The translations under genes were made by a program, and so were the position numbers. 9,387 nucleotides of DNA from assembly GCA_030148045.1 (NCBI GenBank), contig JASBUE010000014.1, positions 1 through 9,387 on the forward strand, in the 5' to 3' direction. The notes beneath the pieces were generated by a model that was not told the origin of the DNA, did not search any database, and was given only the letters and a program-made list of their open reading frames with translations. This stretch comes from Candidatus Tenderia sp. GTDB taxonomy: Bacteria > Pseudomonadota > Gammaproteobacteria > Tenderiales > Tenderiaceae. Positions within the stretch are counted from its first letter, which is position 1. Every line of letters starts with the position of its first letter. Below are positions 1 to 7,253 of this stretch, piece by piece.

Positions 1-1026
1 GATGGCCGCCAGGGCCTGCAGAATCCGCTCTCTCAAACCCGGCCCCGGCGCCTCGCTGGCCAGGGCGCCGATAAACTTGAGCCACTCCTCGCGGTAGTCG
101 TATTTATAATTGAAAAAATGCTTGCTGAGAAATACCCGCGCCCGCGCCCGCACCTGGCCGGAAAACATCAAGGCAAACAGTAACAGGGCCGCGCCGAAGA
201 GAAAGATCGCCTGGGCCAGGGTGCCCCAGTCGCCGCCCAGATAACGGATGGCATAGCCGCCCAACGCCATCAGCACCAGGTAGATGCCGACCCCCAGGAT
301 GGAGGCGCTGTGGAACACCATGCGCCGCGAGACGAACACATCCAGCGACCACTGCGGGTTACGCGCTGCCGAGACGGCGATGAGGGGGATTACCAGGAGA
401 TGGATGTAACCCCTGGCATCCCACAGATTCCGATCAACGGTACTGAACAGCACCGCATTGGAATAGAGATAGAAATCGTAGGCAAACAGTCCGCCCAGCC
501 CCAGGCAGAGATACTTGATCGCCCAACGCTGTTGCGGCTGGGTATTGCGAAACAGGTGCTCGATCAAGACCAGCCCGAACAGGGCCAGCGCCAGGTGGCC
601 GAGGAAACGGGGATCATAACCGACAATGCGGGCGACCGACTGCTCGTAAAACCAGGTATAAAAGTGCAAGCCCATCACCCCGATCCATACAGCCACCATG
701 GCATAGGCCGACCACCGTAATGTGGTGGCATAGGGAGTGGAAGCGTTTTTATCGACCGGCAGGATCTTGTAGAGAAACAACAGGGTCACCCCGGTGCGCA
801 GCAACTCGAATCCGGCATGCTGAATCGACAGCGGCAAGGCAAAGGCCAGGGCGTAGGCCAACAGGCCGGCCCAGACCGCCGACACCAGCATGAGCGCCAG
901 CAGCAATCCGCCCTGCAACCGGCCACGCCAGCTGGTGGTCAGCAGCACGGCGAGCAGCAGGTAGCCGGCGGCGGCGAGGGCGTAACCCCAGACGCCGAGG
1001 TTGAAGGCTGCCAGGGTGTCACTCAT
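1..1026 (-). CDS. prsK: PrsK, PEP-CTERM/XrtA system membrane histidine kinase (N-terminal part, runs off left edge)
   Basis: The open frame from ATG at 1026 gives 342 codons without a stop and continues past position 1, so only the sensor half is present. It is very hydrophobic, with about eight predicted membrane segments between residues 10 and 290. These end in the segment FLSKHFFNYKYDYREEW (residues 299-315), preceded by RNPQWSLDVFVSRRMVFH (222-239), both of which I recognise as hallmarks of PrsK. In the family, a GAF domain and a HisKA/HATPase module follow; these lie outside the window. PrsK with the NtrC-type regulator PrsR is known to control PEP-CTERM protein expression with RpoN in floc-forming bacteria. 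I see no clear Shine-Dalgarno sequence. The ATG at 1026 is chosen because the protein begins just before the first membrane helix, as in homologues, and the nearby upstream ATG is out of frame. It follows the sugar transferase on the same strand but is separated from it by 198 bases with a large palindrome. Confidence 0.88.
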   Translation of the reverse strand, partial: MSDTLAAFNLGVWGYALAAAGYLLLAVLLTTSWRGRLQGGLLLALMLVSAVWAGLLAYALAFALPLSIQHAGFELLRTGVTLLFLYKILPVDKNASTPYATTLRWSAYAMVAVWIGVMGLHFYTWFYEQSVARIVGYDPRFLGHLALALFGLVLIEHLFRNTQPQQRWAIKYLCLGLGGLFAYDFYLYSNAVLFSTVDRNLWDARGYIHLLVIPLIAVSAARNPQWSLDVFVSRRMVFHSASILGVGIYLVLMALGGYAIRYLGGDWGTLAQAIFLFGAALLLFALMFSGQVRARARVFLSKHFFNYKYDYREEWLKFIGALASEAPGPGLRERILQALAAI

Positions 1027-1072
1027 GAGCGAGTAGTTTTGTCGTTGCGGACCACATATTAAATAAGTTCCT

Positions 1073-1176
1073 AATAATAAATACTCATCTTCCGAAACCG
1101 TTGGCCGCAGGGATGCGGCCAGCGAGCTTACAGGGATGTATTCACAGCGTGTTTCGGAAGATGAGTATTCATTATT
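1073..1176. repeat. 104-base nested palindromic element
   Basis: Arms 1073-1098 and 1151-1176 are inverted copies matching at 25 of 26 bases (the single mismatch is the seventh base of the left arm), around a 52-base core. The core holds a second perfect hairpin, GGCCGCA (1103-1109), loop GGGA, TGCGGCC (1114-1120). It also holds a direct repeat CAGGGATG (1108-1115 and 1131-1138), each copy followed by CAGCG (1120-1124 and 1145-1149). The core resembles a short repeat that I recall being scattered through gammaproteobacterial genomes, so a small non-coding mobile element (MITE-like) is possible; no flanking target duplication is obvious. It lies between the sugar transferase and prsK. As RNA it would form a strong stem that could attenuate or process a shared transcript. 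There is no U-tract, so it is not a classical terminator. Confidence 0.8.
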
Positions 1177-1224
1177 CCCGCCTCAGCACTAGGGCCTGTT
1201 AACACCGGACCGGCCCATTCAGGG

Positions 1225-2616
1225 TCAACGCGCGCCCTGGCCGAAGATGACCACCTCGGCGGTCTGGAACAGAATCAGACAATCGAGGAACAGGCTGTAA
1301 TTTTTCACATAATAGAGGTCGTACTGCAGCTTCTCACGCGCATCCTCATCCGAGGCGCCGTAGGGATAACGCACCTGCGCCCAGCCGGTGATACCGGGTT
1401 TGACCCGGTGGCGCTCGGCGTAATAGGGGATTTTATCGGCCAGTTGTTCGACAAACTCCGGCCGCTCCGGGCGCGGCCCGATGAAACTCATATCGCCGCG
1501 CAACACGTTGAAGATCTGAGGCAACTCGTCGATGCGGGTGCGGCGGATGAGCTTGCCGGACCGGGTGATGCGGCTGTCGTTCTTTTGCGCCCACTGGGGG
1601 GAGCCGTCTTTTTCCGCATTGATCACCATACTGCGGAACTTGAGCACCTGGAACAGGCGCCAGTTCTGCCCCACGCGCACCTGGCGATACAGTACCGGAC
1701 CGCTGAAACCGCTTTCGGCCCAAATGGCGATGGCGGCCGCCAGCATGATCGGCCAGGTCAACAACAGGATCAGCGAACTGGCGAAGATATCAAAGGCCCG
1801 TTTGACGGTATGTTGAAAGCCGATGTGGCGAAAACCGTCCGAGTACACCAGCCAGCTGGGGTGCAGCGTCTCCAGCCTGACCTTGCCGGTCTCGCGTTCG
1901 AAAAAGCTCTGCAGGTCGATCACGTCGATACCGCTCATCTTGCAGTCGAGCAGGTCTTCGACCGGAAACGACTTACGCCGGTCTTCGATGGCCACCACGA
2001 TCTCCTGGACATGGTGCTTCATGGCGTAGTCGATCAAGGGCGTGTCGATATGGATCACCTTTTCACTCGGCATCACGTCATGCTCACCGTGGACATGGAC
2101 GAAGCCCAGAATCCTGAAACCCAGCTGGTCGCCCTTACGGCGCAACATCTTGAACTGCTCGGCGCGTTTGCCCGCCCCCAGCACCAGCACACGGCGCTTG
2201 AGGGACTCGTTATCGATAAACTTTACAAAAACGAAGCGCACCAGGAGGATGCCCAGCACGGCGATAACAAAGGCCCAGGCAAACGCGCCGCGACCGAGAA
2301 ACAGGTAGGGCACGAGATAGAACACCAGGCTCATGGCAGCCAGGGCGATCAGCATGCTCAGCACCAGGCGCAGCAGGGTTCCCTCGACCCCCTCGCGATA
2401 AAGATTTTTATACAAACCCATTGCCGTCAGGGAGAGGAACATCACCGAGGTGAACAGCAGCGCCTTGGGCCACAGCGGCAGCAGGTCTTTATCCATTTCG
2501 CCGCCCAGGAAACGCAATTCGGCACCGAGATAGATGGAACTCCAGAACCATAGCAGCTCGACAACAATCAATAGTGCGAAGGAGGTGGGGATGTAATGTC
2601 TGAATAGCCTGAGCAT
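1225..2616 (-). CDS. PEP-CTERM/XrtA-associated undecaprenyl-phosphate sugar-1-phosphate transferase (TIGR03013/EpsB_2 type)
   Basis: This 463-residue inner-membrane enzyme is predicted to transfer a sugar-1-phosphate from a UDP-sugar to undecaprenyl phosphate, the first step of exopolysaccharide repeat-unit assembly. The start, MLRLFRHYIP, is typical of the PEP-CTERM-associated subfamily. Four membrane helices occupy about residues 10-135. A Rossmann-like CoA-binding domain follows (VLVLGAGKRAEQ, 143-154), then another membrane helix (about 278-298) and the C-terminal bacterial sugar transferase domain. That domain shows KFRSM (326-330), the catalytic DE pair in RRTRIDELPQ (358-367), FIGPRPERPEF (378-388), and KPGITGWAQVRYPYG (406-420). 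Length matches the family. The ribosome-binding site is poor (A-rich upstream), but family alignment favours this start. prsK lies downstream on the same strand, and a sigma-54-like element precedes the gene. The actual sugar substrate cannot be read from the sequence. Confidence 0.92.
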   Translation of the reverse strand: MLRLFRHYIPTSFALLIVVELLWFWSSIYLGAELRFLGGEMDKDLLPLWPKALLFTSVMFLSLTAMGLYKNLYREGVEGTLLRLVLSMLIALAAMSLVFYLVPYLFLGRGAFAWAFVIAVLGILLVRFVFVKFIDNESLKRRVLVLGAGKRAEQFKMLRRKGDQLGFRILGFVHVHGEHDVMPSEKVIHIDTPLIDYAMKHHVQEIVVAIEDRRKSFPVEDLLDCKMSGIDVIDLQSFFERETGKVRLETLHPSWLVYSDGFRHIGFQHTVKRAFDIFASSLILLLTWPIMLAAAIAIWAESGFSGPVLYRQVRVGQNWRLFQVLKFRSMVINAEKDGSPQWAQKNDSRITRSGKLIRRTRIDELPQIFNVLRGDMSFIGPRPERPEFVEQLADKIPYYAERHRVKPGITGWAQVRYPYGASDEDAREKLQYDLYYVKNYSLFLDCLILFQTAEVVIFGQGAR

Positions 2617-2730
2617 TGGTTGTTTTATCTTAAGTAGCCGCTAAGCTGCATGATGAATGACCGCTGCATGGCCTGACCGGACCTAAACGCAAAATATCGA
2701 CCATGACGCCCCCAATCTATAACCTGTCAA
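2617..2730. other. Intergenic leader between cNMP-binding gene and sugar transferase
   Basis: This gap holds the sigma-54-like element described separately and, inside the presumed leader, a direct repeat GCTGCATG (2645-2652 and 2663-2670, 18 bases apart) of unknown role. On the minus strand TTGACA occurs right after the upstream stop codon (2730-2725), but no good -10 sequence follows at 16-18 bases, so I do not call a sigma-70 promoter. Confidence 0.4.
2688..2703 (-). promoter_or_regulatory. Candidate sigma-54 (-24/-12) promoter of the sugar transferase gene
   Basis: The minus strand reads TGGTCGATATTTTGCG. Against the consensus TGGCACG-N4-TTGCW it keeps TGG and TTGC with the exact GG-N10-GC spacing, but not the CACG block or the final W. 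It sits 72 bases upstream of the transferase ATG, which would give an untranslated leader of roughly 60 bases. A sigma-54 promoter here fits the known RpoN dependence of PrsK/PrsR-controlled PEP-CTERM genes. Chance matches to GG-N10-GC are frequent, so this remains a candidate. Confidence 0.42.
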
Positions 2731-3204
2731 TTATAGAACTGTATCAATTCCTTTGACTTTGAGCCCCCAGGCGAACAAGGAGAATATGCGTTGGTTGGCC
2801 TTGCGCAACCTGCCAACCAGCACGGTCATCAATTCCTTGAGGAGCGGATATCCGATTTCGGGGTGAGCGTCGAGAAACTTCAGCAGTGCCTCCCCGTTGA
2901 GGACCGCCAACTCGGCCTCGGAAACCGTTACCACCGTGGCGGAACGGCTCATCTCGTCGAACAGTACCAGTTCACCGAAGATATCGCCCTTGGCCAGTTC
3001 GCCGAAGCCCGGCTGGATGTGGCGCCGCTCATCCAGGTCCACCTTGCCCAGCACCCGCAGGGTACCATCGAGCACCAAGTAAAGTTCGTGGCCGGTATCG
3101 CCTTCGGAAAAAACCGGTGTGTTGGCGGAGTAGCGTGCTTTACGCCAGTGCTTTCCCTCGATAAATTCCGGGTGCTGTAACAAGTCAATTAACAGGGATG
3201 ACAC
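2731..3204 (-). CDS. Stand-alone cyclic nucleotide-binding domain protein (CRP-like sensor domain without HTH)
   Basis: This 157-residue soluble protein is almost entirely one cyclic-nucleotide-binding beta-roll. It has the hairpin VFSEGDTGHELYLVLDGTLRV (about 31-51) and the phosphate-binding cassette FGELVLFDEMSRSATVV (76-92), with Glu78 and Arg87 in the positions that hold the cyclic nucleotide in CRP/PKA domains. A helical tail follows (about 105-145). There is no helix-turn-helix, kinase, transporter or membrane segment, so it is not itself a transcription factor. It probably acts as a ligand-responsive partner of another protein; the ligand could be cAMP, cGMP or c-di-GMP. The start is GTG at 3204, supported by an AAGGA at 3215-3211 six bases upstream. 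It lies upstream of the sugar transferase on the same strand (114-base gap) and divergent from ugd. A regulatory link to exopolysaccharide synthesis is inferred from position only. Confidence 0.85.
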   Translation of the reverse strand: MSSLLIDLLQHPEFIEGKHWRKARYSANTPVFSEGDTGHELYLVLDGTLRVLGKVDLDERRHIQPGFGELAKGDIFGELVLFDEMSRSATVVTVSEAELAVLNGEALLKFLDAHPEIGYPLLKELMTVLVGRLRKANQRIFSLFAWGLKVKGIDTVL

Positions 3205-3361
3205 AAATTTTCCTTAATCTGAACCGGCTCACGTCCTGCCTGTGTAGTATAACGGCAGGAAAACAATAATAAAATTTCAAATCCATACTGACGCCGCGGT
3301 GAAGCTTTGATATCTTTGACGGCCGAATACTCGCGTCTATTAGCTTTAACAGGATCACCTC
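3205..3361. promoter_or_regulatory. Divergent intergenic control region (cNMP gene / ugd operon)
   Basis: Both the cNMP-binding gene (minus) and the nucleotide-sugar operon (plus) must start from or near this AT-rich 157-base gap. It contains an inverted repeat TCCTGCC (3234-3240) / GGCAGGA (3254-3260) with a 13-base loop, which could be an operator. On the plus strand CGGCTCACGTCCTGCC (3225-3240) has GG-N10-GC spacing and partly matches sigma-54 promoters, overlapping that inverted repeat. On the minus strand TATACT (3251-3246) could be a -10 box, with only a weak -35 (TTTTAT). TTGACG (3316-3321) with TATTAG (3338-3343) is a further plus-strand candidate, but its start site would fall on the ugd Shine-Dalgarno. 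None of these is decisive. Confidence 0.35.
3211..3215 (-). promoter_or_regulatory. Ribosome-binding site deciding the GTG start of the cNMP-binding gene
   Basis: On the minus strand AAGGA lies six bases before the GTG at 3204. No ATG in the frame has an equally good signal, and the protein from GTG starts just ahead of the first helix of the domain. Confidence 0.65.
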
Positions 3362-4702
3362 ATGAAAATAACCGTCTTTGGCTCGGGCTATGTTGGCCTT
3401 GTGACCGGCGCCTGCCTCGCCGACGTCGGCAACGACGTGCTCTGCATCGATATCGATGCCGACAAAATAAACAAGCTCAATCAAGGCATTATCCCCATCT
3501 ACGAGCCGGGGCTGGAAGCCGTTGTCCAAACCAACCACGAGGCGGGCCGGCTGAAATTTTCCACCGACGTGGCCGAAGGGGTGAAACACGGCCTGTTCCA
3601 GTTCATCGCCGTCGGGACGCCGCCGGACGAAGACGGCTCCTCCGACCTGCAATATGTGCTGGCCGTGGCCGAGATTATCGGCAGCCACATGCAGGACTAT
3701 AAGTTTATCGTCGACAAATCCACGGTGCCGGTGGGCACCGCCGACAAGGTCCGCGCCAAGGTCTTGGAAACCCAGCAAAAATATCAAAAGGATGTGGATT
3801 TCGATGTGGTCTCCAACCCGGAATTCCTCAAGGAAGGCGCCGCCGTCGACGACTTCATGAAGCCCGACCGGATCATCGTCGGCACCGACAATCCACGCAC
3901 CACCGAGCTACTGCGCGCCCTCTACGCGCCCTTCAACCGCAGCCACGACCGTGTCATCGCCATGGACATCCGCTCGGCGTAACTGACCAAGTACGCCGCC
4001 AACGCCATGCTCGCCACCAAGATCAGCTTTATGAACGAGCTGGCCAACATGGCCGAAAAACTGGGCGCCGATATCGAACAGGTACGCATCGGCATCGGCT
4101 CGGATCCGCGCATCGGCTATCACTTTATCTACCCCGGCTGCGGCTACGGCGGTTCCTGTTTTCCCAAGGACGTGCAAGCGCTGGAGCGCACCGCACGCCA
4201 GATCGGCTATCAGGCCTCCTTGCTGGAGGCCGTCGAGGCGGTCAATAAATTCCAGAAACAACGCCTGTTCACCAAGATCGTCGATCATTTTGACAGCGAC
4301 CTGAAAGGCAAGACCATCGCCCTGTGGGGGCTGGCCTTCAAACCCAACACTGACGACATGCGCGAGGCCCCCAGCCGCACCCTGATGGAGGCGTTGTGGC
4401 AACAAGGGGCCCGGGTGCAGGCCTTCGACCCCGAGGCCATGGAAGAGACCACCCGCATCTATGGCCAGCGCGACGATCTGGTGCTGTGCGACTCGCCCGA
4501 GGCGGCGCTGGAAAACGCCGACGCCTTGACCGTGGCCACGGAGTGGAAGGTGTTCCGCAGTCCGAATTTCGATCACATCAAACAAAGCCTTAAACAGCCG
4601 ATAATCTTTGACGGCCGCAATATCTACGACCCGACCATGATGGCCCAACTCGGCTTTACTTATTACGCCATCGGCCGAGGTATAACCCAACCCGTCATTT
4701 AG
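3362..4702 (+). pseudogene. ugd: UDP-glucose 6-dehydrogenase, interrupted by one in-frame TAA
   Basis: The frame encodes a full 446-codon UDP-glucose dehydrogenase (UDP-glucose to UDP-glucuronate, two NAD+), but codon 207 (3980-3982) is TAA. The reading frame is the same on both sides, with no other lesion. Before the stop are the NAD-binding FGSGYVG (6-12), TVPVGT (121-126) and NPEFLKEGAAVDDF (152-165). After it come LTKYAANA, with the catalytic Lys210 and Asn214, and GCGYGGSCFPKD with the nucleophile Cys266, then the UDP-binding C-terminal domain (IFDGRN near the end). Homologues have Glu at the stop position, as does the neighbouring paralogue (Glu205, three residues before its Lys208), so GAA to TAA by one base change is the simplest explanation. 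Shine-Dalgarno AGGA (3351-3354) lies seven bases before the ATG. Restart at the ATG at 4007 would omit Lys210 and Asn214 and has no ribosome-binding site. It is therefore either a recent nonsense mutation, a sequencing error, or (less likely) readthrough. Confidence 0.9.
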
Positions 4703-4716
4703 CAGGAGCCTCATCC

Positions 4717-5994
<1,278 letters not shown>

Positions 5995-6019
5995 CTCAGT
6001 CAAAAAGGCTAACTCAAGC

Positions 6020-7027
6020 ATGAATGTATTAGTAACAGGCAGCGCCGGCTTTATCGGCTCCAATGTCTCCCACGCCCTGCTCGACCGCGGCGACCAAGTC
6101 ATAGGGCTGGACAATCTCAATGATTATTACGACGTCAAACTGAAACAGGACCGCCTGGCGCGCCTCACCTGTCGCGACGGTTTTACCGATATCCGTCTGG
6201 ACCTGGAGGACCGCGACGGTGTGGCCAAGCTGTTCCAGGAGCACAAGCCCGACCGCGTCGTGCACCTGGCCGCCCAGGCCGGGGTACGCTATTCCCTGGT
6301 CAATCCGCATGCCTATATCGACAGCAATATCCAGGGCACCACCAACATCCTGGAGGGCTGCCGCCACAACCAGGTGGAACATCTGGTCTACGCCTCCAGC
6401 AGCTCGGTCTACGGCGCCAACACCAAGATGCCCTTCTCGGTGCACGACAACGTGGACCACCCGGTCAGCCTCTACGCCGCCTCGAAGAAAGCCAACGAGC
6501 TGATGGCCCACACCTACAGTCATCTCTATCAGCTGCCCACCACCGGGCTGCGCTTTTTCACCGTCTACGGCCCCTGGGGCCGGCCGGACATGGCCCTGTT
6601 CCTGTTCACCAAAGCAATTTTGGAAGGCAAGCCCATCGAGGTCTTCAACTACGGCAAGTGCCGCCGTGACTTCACCTACATCGACGACATCGTCGAAGGT
6701 GTGGTGCGCACCCTGGACAAGGTCGCCACAGCCAACCCCGCATGGTCCGGCGACAATCCGGACACCGGCACCAGCTATGCGCCCTACCGCATCTATAACA
6801 TCGGCAACAACCAACCGGTGGAGCTGTTGCGTTTCATCGAAGTCATCGAGGAATGCCTGGGTATGAAAGCGGAGAAGAACCTGCTGCCGCTGCAGCCCGG
6901 TGATGTGCCGGCCACCTACGCCAATGTGGACGATCTGATGAACGATGTGGGCTTTAAGCCGGCCACGTCCATTGAGGATGGGATTGGGCGGTTTGTGGCG
7001 TGGTATCAGGACTACTACCGGAAATAG
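6020..7027 (+). CDS. NAD-dependent UDP-uronate 4-epimerase (UDP-glucuronate 4-epimerase family)
   Basis: This 335-residue extended short-chain dehydrogenase is predicted to interconvert UDP-glucuronate and UDP-galacturonate, or the matching N-acetylated uronates. It shows the NAD-binding TGSAGFIG (6-13), the DNLNDYYDVKLK stretch (31-42) typical of UDP-GlcA epimerases (LpsL/CapI/GAE type), SSSVYG (127-132), the catalytic Tyr152 and Lys156 in YAASK, RFFTVYGPWGRPDMA (178-192), and RRDFTYIDDIVEG (215-227). Length is standard for the family. The frame is open further upstream into tviB (from 5807), but homology begins at the ATG at 6020, which is preceded by AAAAAGG (ending at 6008, a longish 11-base spacing). 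It starts 25 bases after tviB, as the third gene of the operon. If ugd is truly dead, its UDP-GlcA substrate would have to come from elsewhere, or it may act on the TviB product. Confidence 0.88.
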   Translation: MNVLVTGSAGFIGSNVSHALLDRGDQVIGLDNLNDYYDVKLKQDRLARLTCRDGFTDIRLDLEDRDGVAKLFQEHKPDRVVHLAAQAGVRYSLVNPHAYIDSNIQGTTNILEGCRHNQVEHLVYASSSSVYGANTKMPFSVHDNVDHPVSLYAASKKANELMAHTYSHLYQLPTTGLRFFTVYGPWGRPDMALFLFTKAILEGKPIEVFNYGKCRRDFTYIDDIVEGVVRTLDKVATANPAWSGDNPDTGTSYAPYRIYNIGNNQPVELLRFIEVIEECLGMKAEKNLLPLQPGDVPATYANVDDLMNDVGFKPATSIEDGIGRFVAWYQDYYRK

Positions 7028-7044
7028 TCCGCGAATAGGCCCCC

Positions 7045-7059
7045 CTCTTTCCTAAAGAG
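7045..7059. repeat. Short hairpin 18 bases after the epimerase stop
   Basis: CTCTTT (7045-7050) pairs perfectly with AAAGAG (7054-7059) over a three-base loop. No T-run follows on the plus strand, so it may protect the 3' end of the operon mRNA rather than terminate it. The preceding CCCCCTCTTTCC (7041-7052) recurs with one change at 7120-7131. Confidence 0.5.
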
Positions 7060-7081
7060 CACACAAAGGGCATAAAGGGCT

Positions 7082-7157
7082 GGGGGAGATTTATGGCCAA
7101 GGGCTCCAAACTGCTAAATCCCCCTCTATCCCCCTTTAAGAAAGGGGGAAGCTGGGG
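7082..7157. repeat. C/G-run palindromic repeat with alternative pairings
   Basis: CCCCCTTT (7130-7137) pairs perfectly with AAAGGGGG (7141-7148) around AAG. An outer CCCC (7121-7124) can pair with GGGG (7154-7157). The same C run, within TAAATCCCCC (7115-7124), can instead pair upstream with GGGGG-AG-ATTTA (7082-7093, two-base bulge). The sequence resembles C-run/G-run intergenic repeats that I recall from many environmental bacteria. No T-tract adjoins either stem. Confidence 0.55.
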
Positions 7158-7204
7158 TGTCTATAATTCGCGTCCATTCACGTTCATTAGCGGACTCACA
7201 ATAA

Positions 7205-7231
7205 AAAAGAGCGGGATAAACCCGCCCTTTT
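7205..7231 (-). terminator. Rho-independent terminator of fba (likely bidirectional)
   Basis: GCGGG (7211-7215) pairs with CCCGC (7221-7225) over loop ATAAA. The stem extends past one mismatch into AAAAG (7205-7209) / CTTTT (7227-7231). Read on the minus strand, the stem is followed by CTTTTTTAT, a good U-tract, 22 bases after the fba stop. On the plus strand a shorter CTTTT could also end the nucleotide-sugar operon. Confidence 0.82.
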
Positions 7232-7253
7232 CCATATCTACAAAAGTAATCGC

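Larger units (their letters stand above)
7028..7253. other. Convergent intergenic region with hairpins between epimerase and aldolase
   Basis: I see no gene here. The region holds a hairpin CTCTTT-CCT-AAAGAG (7045-7059), a C/G-run repeat block (7082-7157) and a bidirectional terminator (7205-7231), each described separately. Transcripts from both sides converge here. Confidence 0.6.

Noticed and set aside
310..1062. Plus-strand open frames of 136 and 81 residues
   Set aside because: Both lie over the minus-strand PrsK coding region, whose membrane segments and signature motif are unambiguous.
1192..1216. GGGCC...GGCCC inverted repeat after the sugar transferase as a terminator
   Set aside because: The stem is only five bases with a 15-base loop and no T-run follows on the minus strand.
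1408..2553. 381-residue open frame on the plus strand
   Set aside because: It is antisense to the well-supported sugar transferase, its composition is His/Gln/Asp-rich as expected of a mirrored GC-rich gene, and it shows no recognisable domain.
3351..3361. AGGATCACCTC ahead of ugd resembles the 3' end of 16S rRNA
   Set aside because: The match is short and no other 16S sequence precedes it; it is simply the Shine-Dalgarno region of ugd.
3980..3982. Recoding of the ugd stop as selenocysteine or pyrrolysine
   Set aside because: The codon is TAA, not TGA or TAG, and the family has Glu at this position.
4007..4702. Separate gene starting at the ATG at 4007 (split Ugd)
   Set aside because: It has no ribosome-binding site, is in the same frame as the upstream part, and would lack Lys210 and Asn214; treated as the distal part of one interrupted gene.
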